A stretch of 28,226 bases of DNA, from positions 215,922 to 244,147 of the forward strand of contig NW_003109079.1 of assembly GCF_000003605.2 (NCBI RefSeq), given 5' to 3'. The translations under genes were made by a program, and so were the position numbers. The DNA is from Saccoglossus kowalevskii (Eukaryota > Hemichordata > Enteropneusta > Harrimaniidae). This document shows positions 9,186 through 20,500 of this stretch, piece after piece (position 1 is the stretch's first letter; every line of letters starts with the position of its first letter). The notes under the pieces are model-generated. The model saw only the letters and a list, made by a program, of their open reading frames with translations. It searched no databases and was not told the origin of the DNA.

Positions 9186-12100
9186 TGTTTTCCACAATTC
9201 ACACACGCACTCATTTTTGAAATGTTATTTCAGAACAAACGATAAAAAAGTTAATCGTACAAATGTGTTCTTAATAATAACTACCGGTATTACCTATATT
9301 ACCTATAAATTTGTTGATGCAAAAAATGTTATAGGCTAAATATTTTGGGGTTAAAGTTGCCAAATAACTAACAAATTATGCAATGCGGCTAGAACCCCAA
9401 TTATACAGTTAAGTTTTAAACACATTCCAAGTCCATGTGCTGCCGATATCAGATTATTTTATTTAAAGTCTGAAGTCACCATTGTATAAGATATTTACTG
9501 GATTTATCCAATTATAACAGGAGACGGAAAGACAACACAGCAATTAGTACAAAGAGCAGTGACAGTTTTTGTTCAGCAAATCAAAAAAGTTAAATTTGTG
9601 AAAATGCTGATATACAAATTAAAATAAATGATGAAAAAATAAATAAATAGTTTTTTTGTTTTTTTAACTTTTAAATATGCATATTTTGCTTTGTAAAATA
9701 CCAAAATCCAACACAAATTTAAGCAAAAATCAAAATTTCCTTTGTTTTCATAAGCACAGATGTTGCTACTGGCCATTCTGATGAACTTAACATTTCCAAT
9801 TTGCCACACCATTGCCGTAAGATTCAACAGCAATTAATCTTAGACATAACTGTTGCTTACTTATTTGTCTATACTAGCACTCTTCCCACAGATTCTCCGT
9901 TTATATTATGATACAAAAATTTTCCATTTGGAGCTTGCGCTGTCAGGTTTATATGCTGCCAGTTCATGATCGTCCTAGCATACTTTTGAGAATAGTCTAG
10001 TTTGTCTTTAGAATTAGCATGGAGTCATGAAAGCATGCAAGGACTCTGGCTCTTGATCAGAGTTTTAAAAAGCGGTCATCGCACAGCATATGTTCGAATT
10101 TCTTGTAAACAAAGTATTGCACATGTGTACGTCGCTACGAGTTGCACATCGAACATAACGCAAACTTTATATGTGATGTCCATTCGAAATTTAGATCAGT
10201 ACAGATTTTCGAATTCTGAGATGTACAACACCCCCCTTCCACTCGTTCTGAGAGAAGCGAACACTGATGCACACATTATTAAATAATCAGCCGGACTAGA
10301 GAATGCTGGGAGTGGAAGCGTTTATTCCCGTTTTTCTATGTAGAGATATATACATAATGTGTGGCAAACATCAGAAAAATCCAAAGGATTAATCAACTAC
10401 TCTGAAATGTAAGGACAGAAAAAAACAGATTCAGCTTTACAAGGTTTGGTGTTTTAAAAAAAAGAAAGTGCTTGGTATCTTTTTTTTTTATACATAGTAT
10501 AGAACATGAGAAAAAACAATGACAAGACTTAAAAAGCATGACACTCCAAAGTGCAACTTTGTCATTCATCGCCAATTTCATTTCATCTGTTCCCACCAAA
10601 GTATTTCTCCACATCCATTTCTCATCATTTTAATAATAACACACACGGGAGGGGTAATCGAGTATCACGTGGTGAGAAACGTTTCCTTAAATGTTCTTTC
10701 AAAACTCAAAATAGTCACAATCAAATATACTTCATAAGCTTCAGATGAATTGTGTGGTAAGAGGGGTTTCCCCGCCACTCTCCCCGGAAAATCAAAATGG
10801 TGAATCTGAATTTCCTACCATTGTGTGTTGGTAACTTTTTCCTTGGATGTAGCGTCGTCATCAACCCCAATTGGGAATGTTTGCATAACAAAGAATTTAC
10901 ATTATGTAATCGAGCTACAAAACTTTGAATGACAAATAACAGTGAACCTATAATGCTGGCAAATTTCCATAACTGATAACGTATACAACCAAACAGCGCA
11001 GGGTTTATTGTGATAAACGAAGTGGAAATGTACGCCATTTTTTTTAATTGTCTTATGGAAAAAAAAATGATTTAAAAATGGCAGCACTGGATTGAATCCA
11101 AAATAATTGATAAAAAACGTGAAAACATGGATTGTGTTTTGTTTTCAAAAAAACTGCGCATATTATAACTTTCTGACATAATCAGTTATGAAAATAAACC
11201 GGGTGCAATAAAGCTACCCTAGTTGGGATGAAGATCAGATCCGAAAAGTTGAAATGTACATCTCTCAGCTGATGATCAAAAAAAATGGACATACATGTAG
11301 GTGAGAAATAAATATGCTAATAGTTTCTTGTTTCAATTTTCGTAAAAAAAGAAAAAAATGTCATGTTCTAATCAAAACTGTCAAATCTTTATTACCCTAT
11401 CAGCTAGCCTTGAATTCCACGATAAAAGTTCCCTCTTAATTTATTTAGTCATTTATTTAAAAGCTAAAAAATGTTATTACATTCGTAACACACAATTATT
11501 ATACAACAGACTCAAAAGCGTAGACGGCCGTAGTCACTGCGTGCATCGACAGAACTGCCTCAGATGCACCAAGGAATCACTCAGTGAAATGATACAATCA
11601 ACCGATTTCACATTGTAAATCTATACTGGAGATTCTGTATGAGAAGATAATCTTTCCACTTTGTCAGATACGACACTTCGAATTTTCACTCGGCAAACGA
11701 GGGCAGTTCTGCGATGCATAACCAATGACCACGCCCATTTACGTCAAATTATTCTGATTTGTTTTTAAATCAATTGAATCACAGACCAATATCACAACAC
11801 TAAAATCAACGCACCAAGTCAGTTTTTGTTATATAAGAGTAAAAACCTTAAAAGTGTGAAGGAAAAAATTTGAAATGTTCCTTGAGGGATATACTACATT
11901 AAGCTACAAAACAATTTTCTCACACCATATGTAATAACAAAATATTGTAAAACTATATTTAAAGAGTTAGGGGGCCTTGACAACAAAATAGAACAATAAT
12001 TTTTTTGAAAGTGGCGAAATGGAAGTATCAAAAACCATGAACGTAAAATACACCAGGTAATTATTATGATAATTAATCGAATTACAAATTAACACACTGG

Positions 12101-12974
12101 ATTAACAACAACTTGATAAACTAGCCTTCTTTTAACTTTTTACCAATTAATATCATACTCATTGATAATCTCAGTTATTATTTTGTACAAGGGTGTGGGG
12201 GCTGTGAGGAAAACAAAAGAGTTTCCTCAATCTGAGTATTTAATCCAGTGTAAATAAAAGTACAGTACACGACGACGTCCATCCTCCCACCAGCACACCC
12301 ACTCAATCCAAGAATAAAACAACAATCATGGTAAGAGCTACTCAAACTGATTTAATCTAAAACTATGATTTTTTTTTTTCTTATTGTGAAAAATGTTTTT
12401 CCTTGATCTATCCATCTATTTTTAATATGTGACAGGCGTTATTTACATATGAAATTAACGGAGTGAGAGTTACTATATAAGGCTATCGCTATAGCAAATC
12501 TATCTACCCTAAAATCTGAAATACTAGGTTCATCTATAATTATCGACAACTATCTCTATACCCAATGAGGTTCATATTTACATGAATACATAATTTTTTT
12601 TTTTTTTTTTTAGAATCTTATTCTGTTTAAAGTGCTGATGGTAGATTATCAAAAACCTTAATGTCACATCATTAAAAAACAACTTTAAAACAGAGAGGTA
12701 AATTAGTATTATTTGCTGCAGAGAACTATTAAATCCCATTCAAGCAGAAACCCACTAACTAGCAAATCAAGTTATAAAGCTGAGTGCAACCCCTAATCTA
12801 TCAATATTTATTTATTAGTCTCAGAAAACAAACTTAAAATAAAATGCTGTGTTATTTAGTTGTTTTTTTTTATTCATACCCTGGTGAAGAATGCAAAAAA
12901 TATAAGTTAGAATATACATATAAACAAAAAAGTATTGCACATAAATTACTGTGTATAAAAATGAAAATAACCGT

Positions 12975-13059
12975 GATTAATAGTGTTTGTGTCAAATGCA
13001 ACCAGGATTAATAGTGTTTGTGTTAAATGCAACCAGGGTTAATAGTGTTTGTGTTAAAT
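12975..13059 (+). repeat. 31-bp tandem repeat, nearly three copies
   Basis: Units start G(A/G)TTAATAGTGTTTGTGT at 12975, 13006 and 13037 and share AAATGCAACCAG between them; the third is cut short. Confidence 0.9.
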
Positions 13060-13597
13060 ATGTTAAAGTGCATTTTACTACAATTATTCATCTTTCTTTG
13101 TACATATTTTATTCTAAGTAAAACTGATGATCAAACGAGTGTGCAACTTATCACTGTTTTAAGCAAAATCATTTATTTTATTTGCCTCAGTGGTTTTAAT
13201 CAGGACCTAACTTCATGGTTAGGCGTTATAGCAAAGTGTGATGGTAACCAGAAATTACCATAAATCTTTCCCTCCAAGGGATATTACTTGTTTAGTAAGG
13301 AGAGAAATTATAATCATGTTGGTTGTCTTACACAAAGACAATTAATGCTAGTCCTAGGACTAACTATAACACAACGTCTTGTAATCAACAAAACAGTTAA
13401 ATGTATTCTTTACAAACAGTTGCAAGGTGTAAGTAAACAGGCTGATTTAAAAAAAAAAATACTTGAAAATGGGACAAGAAATATTCTTGATAAATCTAAC
13501 AACAAAAATGACAACCCGTTTGTCAAAAAATTAATCTGCGCCAGAGCCATGAAATTTGAAAGTACAATGCCATGCTGGCTGCAGTTATCTTTAAACG

Positions 13598-14126
13598 TTT
13601 ATTTTGACAACTGCATGAAAAAAGACATGGTGTAACTTCCCTCCACCATTTTTGTTGTTGCAAGCTCTGGCTGGAATTTTAATTATTAATATTATTATTT
13701 TCCACAAAAGCTGGATTTCAATGATTTTGTTCATACTTATCTTGGTGGAGAAATTCCCTTGCAAATATTATTGATTAAAAAATGATTGTGGTTTGAATAT
13801 TGTTTTGTTTTTTCTGGAAAAAAGACGGAATACATGTTTATTCGATGGTTATAATGATGTCAACCCAAGCTTAATTATTTCATGGGTGAAATGTACCGTA
13901 TTTGTTGTTCACTTCCAAATGACCACTGCTGTATTTATGGTTCCAATTGTTTCAATCATTTACAAAAACTTCTTACTTAGACTTATTTAGTTTGTTAGCT
14001 CGGCTATATTCATTCAGTTGTTCCTGCCACAGAAAACCATTGTTGTTGCTCTTCTTTGATATTTTATCCCTGTTCATCGCTGATTACTTTGAAGTTGATC
14101 ATAAGTTAGTTCACATATAGAATCCT
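13598..14126 (-). promoter_or_regulatory. Probable NCX 3' UTR; nearest AATAAA (minus strand) at 13598-13603
   Basis: The sequence beyond the TAA must begin the 3' UTR. The first canonical AATAAA met on the minus strand is at 13598-13603, about 525 bases after the stop. Further copies follow near 13108-13180. NCX transcripts often have long 3' UTRs, so the true end may lie well below 13598. Confidence 0.3.
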
Positions 14127-14506
14127 TTAGAATCCCTCAATATAGCAGTAGCTTTCAAACGAACACAGTAACAGATAGAGTAGCCAAAGCCCCACTAGAA
14201 AACAAGAGGTGATTATTTTGGTTGTTTTAGGTCCACCGAGCTCTCCCAAAGTGTTAGGTAGTTTCCTTCGGATCATCAGGACTGTGATGGCAATCACGGC
14301 AAAAATGCTGTATATGGTAACTGAGAAGGCCAATGATCCTGGCTTCACTTCAAATACTTCACCCTTGGCCGCCCAATAGATGGCGGCTGCCGACCATGCC
14401 AAGCCGATACCAAGGAATACATTGACAGCGTTGCTACCAGTCACATTGCCAACTGAGGCATCTGCATATTTGTCTCCGACAGCGGCCGTCTTGCTAGCAA
14501 ATGTAT
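14127..14506 (-). CDS. SLC8A: NCX terminal coding exon: rest of alpha-2 repeat and last helices
   Basis: The acceptor is CTCTTCAAAG; the split codon G+AT gives the Asp of GTSVPD. The exon continues TFASKTAAVGDKYADASVGN, VTGSNAVNVFLGIGLAWS. Two further hydrophobic spans follow (SLAFSVTIYSIFAVIAITVL and IITSCFLVGLWLLYLLLCSF), with GELGGPKTTK between them. It ends FESYCYIEGF and TAA at 14127-14129. The length and the -xGF end match the family, so the C-terminus is intact. Confidence 0.97.
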
Positions 14507-17500
14507 CTTTGAAGAGAACGGAAGAGAAATAAAAAATATAAAAGACACAGACAATTGAGAATCACAAGGATTATTAGAATAATATTTGAAATGAAAAACA
14601 GCATATCAAATGTTACAAATGTTGACAACTATTACATCCACACATTCAAATATTCTTGGAGAGTTTAACCACATGGCAAAGTAATTTAGGCATTACTGCA
14701 GACTGCAGACTGCAGTCTCTTGTACATTACTCATTTTCCCAGAATACAAAAACATCACATATTCTGATCAATCAGTAGAGGCTCTGTCTTCAAATCTATT
14801 TTACACGTGTAACCATATGTAATTTCTATGCTAGTAAAACATTGTGGATACGTTGTTATATGACTGATCAGCCTAATAGGGTGATTATGGTATATACATG
14901 TTGCGCTGTGAAACAGTTCTATACTTTGACATCAAGGAGCGCATGTGATGTGACTTGGAAAATAGTTCTGATTGTATTGTACCATACCCAGTGTTTATTT
15001 GTCACATTGATGAGTGACCTATTATTTGTTCTAATTAATCTGTTTATTTTGATTGTTGTCGCGTGATTTATTCACATTATTAATCAATTTGGGATAACTG
15101 GTCACGCGCTCGCGGATTGACAGAAGGGGTAAGGGGAAACCATGCGTGAGAGGAGGACAATTCACGAACGTGTGGACACGGTGGTAAAACTGAAAGTCGC
15201 TTATTAAAAGGGCACTTTCATCGTTGGAAAGTTGCTAAATTGAAGCTGTGGGTACTAAAAGTGTGAGACGACATCACTCTGAATTGTAGCGGACGTTTTT
15301 CCGCGAGAATATTCGCCCAGAGTTTATCTGCCGTGACACTGTCGCTAGTGACCTTTAACATATATCATATTAGTCTTATTCTTGAACAATTGTTGTGGTG
15401 TGTGACGCTTCATTGCATTACCGGTAGTTTAGTTATCCAAAGATCACATCAGTCGCCCTGTGCTACGTTTCTAAATTAATTTGGGGACTAGTGTCTTTTG
15501 TCAACTTGCTGACCAGAGAACCTACCTTTAATACACATACATTACCCACATCAGACACAACACAGTTTGACAACTTTAGGCGATTTAAAATATAACCGCT
15601 TCAATGTTTGATAAATTCAGAAACCAATGAGAACACTATCATAGGGCACACTTCAAATCGTTGTTGGAAGGAGAGAAGTATGAATATGATTTGCATAGGT
15701 GATTTACACAGACTGCTCTGATATGTAAATCAACCAGAACCTCTACACATACATCTGATAAATTATTCAGTCATCACACTGATGCTGTGTTAACCTTTTC
15801 ACCACCAGACTTTCTCGTCCAAATTTGTTCTGTACTTTTTTCTCATATTCTTCAATATTTCTGGAAATGAACCCTAACTTTGCAGGCAACAGATAATGTT
15901 TGAGTCAATTTACAGTTTTTACTACACAAAATTGGCTGTTTTTGTTCAAAACTTCTGAAGGAAAGTGCAGACTATAAACAGGACTTCATTTTGTAAATTT
16001 GTGATGAAAAGAGGGAACTGCAAAATTCATGTGCCTATTTCTGAGATAAAAGAAATAAATAGAAACCATACCTGGCACACTGGTACCCAATGCAACAAAT
16101 GAGATAGCGGTGACTGTGTCCTTCAGTCCGACGGTACAACCGAAATGTGACGCTAAATCACCAATTACAGCAGTTAATAATCCAATCATTAAAATAGACA
16201 CGGTAAAGCACGCCCAGCCACCCCAGATGTCTGTAGGGGGCACAAACGCAAATAAAATCTTCCAGAAAATAGACAGGAAATGCATCACATAGTCAGAGCA
16301 TGATGGGAGTTTTTCTTCACCATCTTCATCTTCATCCCCTGGGAAAGAGAATAAAAGTAGAATTTCATTTTTTTAAGGTGTGCTCAAAAATGCCACAACA
16401 TCAATCTACGAATTTGATGACCAAATTCATCCATCTCATACTCACCTGAGCTAACAGTTACAGCCTCCACGAACTGTTCCCTCCAGGATGACGTACCGAC
16501 CACCAACGATAAGTTGGCTTTCTTAATCAGCTTATCAACAGTGTTCTGGAAAAAAAAATGAAATTGCATGAAATGTACATGCACCTATCAATAAAATATC
16601 ATTTACAAAAACCGATATCTCTAAAGTGCCTAGTAATTATTTTGGTTTTGACGAAAATATTTTTTTTAAATTCTTAGAATTAATCAGTGCAAGTGTGGAC
16701 ACAGGCCGTAATATTTTAAAAATCGCTGGATTACGTAAATTCTCTGAAAATTATGATATCAAACTAGTAACTGCCATACAAGACATAAAATAAGACAATT
16801 AATATGATATTCATACAGAGAATTCTATTAAAGGATGGTTGTCATAGCGTTGGGTTGTGTACGACAAGTGTCATATAGCTACATGAACAATGCGTGTTAA
16901 ATACAATGTTAACAGGAAACTAGAACATGCATTGAATGACGAACACCGCCCCTTAACGTTTCGCAGTGCTGACTACAATCCTAATCACTGGCATGATAAT
17001 CATTTCTACTGAAGGAAATTACCCACACAGACATCAGCCTCCAGAAGTCACTATTAAACTGACCTCGTTTTGACCTAGAGAGGAACTAGGTCCTGATTAA
17101 TCTAAAGCTTTTACCCTCAATGTTAATCCCAAGTAAATCTCAGTTTACAACCATAATTATTATCTGTCAATCAGTATTACAATATCCACAGCTGCAACAA
17201 TATCTCTTTGTGTCTTAAATTAAAACTTTAAATAAAGGAGTGGGAAATTTAATATTAAATAAACTAGAGTAATCAACACAGAGACCCATTATATTGATAT
17301 ATTACAATAAAACAGGTTCAAACAGCTAAATATAATCTTTTACAATCATATTACAATCTTATCATTCTTAAATCCATGAAATTAATTAATGCTAAGCCAC
17401 ATTTTACACACAAAATTCCTGAATATTTGCTTGTTTATTTCTTTGGAAATCTATAAATTATAACAGTTATACATTCTGTTGGTAATAAGGTTCAAACTGA

Positions 17501-20500
17501 GCGTAGAAATTTCAAGAATAATGGATAAAATGTCAAAATTATCATTTTAATAAATCGTGTAATATATAATATACACTTTTGGATTTATTACATTGTTTCT
17601 GGATGAGAGAATTTATTTTGCTGTTGTACCTGAAATTAAGTAATTTCAATTACTTAAAACATTTTAAAATATACTAATCCAAATTTTAATTTTGTTAAGC
17701 AGGTTCAAAGCAAATTAAAAATAACCTGTCATGTTTGTCATTCTTACATTATATCATACAATCAGAATACCGCAATAAATTAAAAAAATTGGGGTCATCG
17801 GACAAGAGTTTGAAATAACATAGAAAATGATCAAAATTGTAATTTTCACACTGGTTTCTATGGTTAGATTATTCATTCATATCTCAAAGTTTTGCTAGTG
17901 TCATATGGGATGAAATATTTGTATATTATTATTGATGTGAAATCATTTCCAAGGCGATACTTGTTTTCCATTATATAGAAAGGGAGGGTTTCTCCCACAA
18001 TGCATTGCATATATGTGCAGTAACATGCTCAGTAGTGCAAAATTTGAATTCAACTCGAAAGGACTTGAGCAATATCTTCCTATTTCACAACACACTGTTA
18101 TGACATCTTGTGACTAAATTGCTAACTTCTACACAAAGCTAATTTTATATTGCAGAAACAGAAGCTACCATTCCCACCCCTCCACAATCGAGCACTAATT
18201 TGCAGCCAACGGAGTCACAGTTTCTGATTGATCATCGCATGCTGTTCAATTGAATTTGCATAAAACTCATCTTTACCTTGAATTCTGTACTCTCCAAGAT
18301 TTTTACTTCACATTTTATCAAATCGCCAAGTCGGGGCTTTCCCATTTCAGCAACACGTTTTTCATCCTCGGTCATGTGATTACTTCCGCTGTTCTCTTTG
18401 TCTCCGTATGCCGAATCTTCATCGTCACTTCCTAATTTACAGCAGGCAACAGAAAATACAATATATAATAGTAAAACCTCACATTTATCATGATTTCTAC
18501 CATTTACAAGACACCAAGAATAGATCAGAAGTTGTGCAAATGATATTACCAGTTCGCCATTAAGTTAGTTACAACATTAGACCAAAATAACTCAATTCAA
18601 TGCATCTTCTCTAACTATATATTTGCTTTGTTGAGAAAGTAAGCACATTTCATTCCAAAACAGGTTGATTTCCAATAATTTTATTCAAAGAGTCATTGGC
18701 ATTGGAATCAAATTACATTGGTCTGTGGATGTATCTACATTTCTGTGATATGCCCTGTGAAATCTAAATAAGGTTAGAATAGAAAGGTGTAAATATGATG
18801 ATGATGATTTATCAACACTCAAACAAAGAAGTCTGCCATGTTTGTTTGTTTTTCACTTTGCTCCTCAGATTTTTGCATACATTGTGAAGCATCTGAGGCG
18901 GTAACTGAGGGGTTCGTTTTCAGTATGAACGCCGCCATTTATTCTGCTGAAAATTTGAATTAATCAAATTTAGCAGCGTTTTTCCATAATTTGATTGATA
19001 ATTTTAGACTTGTAGATATCATTGTCTACAGGAACCTATCAAAATGTTTGAAAAAAAAAATAGGGACAAAATTTCAGAAAGGTTAATTTTACGAAACGTG
19101 ACAAACTAATACGTTTTAACGATTTAAGAAAGTTAAAAAGTATGTAAAGTTGATAATAAAACAGATGACATCTCATCAATGACATAGGAAGTATTTCCAG
19201 AGAATTGTGGGAAAGATCAAATTTCCAGGAACGAGGTACACCTGTTACAGCTGGTATTTTCACATGTTTTTGGCTGGAATCGTCGTGCCCAGCTTTGTAA
19301 ACCAATATGGCAAGTATTCTGTTAGGCCTACGTGCGGATGTTGGTTATGTACAGATTTATTGAAATTAAAGGTGACTATATTACAATTAATTGTACATAG
19401 ATTTATACAGAACTTAATAGAATCTCTAGATACATGTATTGTATGTGCATGTGAAATACGGTATCACTGATTATTCACTGCCAAAAATCAAGTCATAATG
19501 TTGTCCAGTCTTAGTATGATCTTTTCTCAATTATTTCCAAATTTTGGTGAAAAAAAGACCACTCGTTGATTATAAGAAGCTGATGATGACGATGAAACAG
19601 AAAGCACCAAAAAGAGGATTCAAGCTGCCTTAATTGTCCCAACAAATTAAAAAAAAACCTGAAGGAAAATGCCACATGCAGTAACAACCATGAAAGAGAT
19701 GACCATTTCTTAAAGTTAAATTAAAAATTATCTCAAAATAATTCAACTATGAAGACAGCACAAGTGTACACTTAAATATTTAAAAAAATAAAACGTATAA
19801 TCTTCACAAATTTCAAATCATGAATTCCAGTCGACTGCATAGTTACTGTAAATCGCCAAATCACTCTAGATGGCTCACTACATATTTCTTTCTCCAGACA
19901 GAGAAAGAAAGAGAGGAGGAGCTATCTAAAAAAAACGATAAAACATGAGATGACCTAATTCATAACAACGCTACATTTTATGCAGCAGTTATTTTTAGGA
20001 CGCATCACCATGACACTTTTACGAGTAATTCCATTTTCATTTCTTTCCCCATTTTGCTCTCCCCGATTCTTTAATTTATTCATGGGCAATTAATTCCAGC
20101 GACAGTTACATGAGCCAGAGATGATTGGAGCGGTTATTTGATCTGTAACGTTATCACAAGAGATGACATTTCTTAATGTCATTTTTTAGAGTAAATCTTA
20201 ACGGTTGGCCGATATCAATTCGTAAGATTTCCCAAATTGAATTCTTTGATACAATAATATTAACGTACATCTTCCTCAATGTCCATTAGACAACGATAAC
20301 ATCATGACAGATTAAAACCAAAGATATTTTTAGTTGAAGTGATTCTGCCCTGAATCTGTATGCAGCGTGGCGGCTGCTGTTTAACAATGTGCTGCATGAG
20401 AAAACTGCCTCGTATTAAATTAACATTTGCCGGGTCCTTTCACGTTTTGTAACTTGGGAATGGCCGTGCATCCTTAGCATCCCAAGTAAGACTAACAACA

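Larger units (their letters stand above)
6906..13597. other. Intergenic stretch between convergent DPH6 and NCX genes
   Basis: I find no supportable gene. Short open frames here show no known domain and no splice context. The stretch holds repeat fragments around 8250-9180, short tandem duplications, homopolymer tracts (poly-T near 12594-12612, poly-G near 9155), a 31-bp triplicate at 12975 and scattered palindromes. Its right part may belong to the NCX 3' UTR. Confidence 0.6.

Noticed and set aside
10002-10286. 94-codon plus-strand open frame with slightly higher GC
   Set aside because: No known motif, start at TTG, no splice partners and no promoter seen; length is compatible with chance.
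13027-13635. Two neighbouring plus-strand open frames (78 and 115 codons) that look like a gene
   Set aside because: Both begin at arbitrary codons. The first starts inside a 31-bp tandem repeat. Composition is AT-driven, no domain is recognisable, and they lie antisense to the probable NCX 3' UTR.
18819-18938. Minus-strand 39-residue open frame starting at an ATGGCGGC context
   Set aside because: Attractive start context, but no homology and no promoter or poly(A) evidence. It lies inside the NCX intron; chance is likely.
19207-19470. 87-codon plus-strand open frame
   Set aside because: Runs opposite the tentative cassette exon; no domain and no context.
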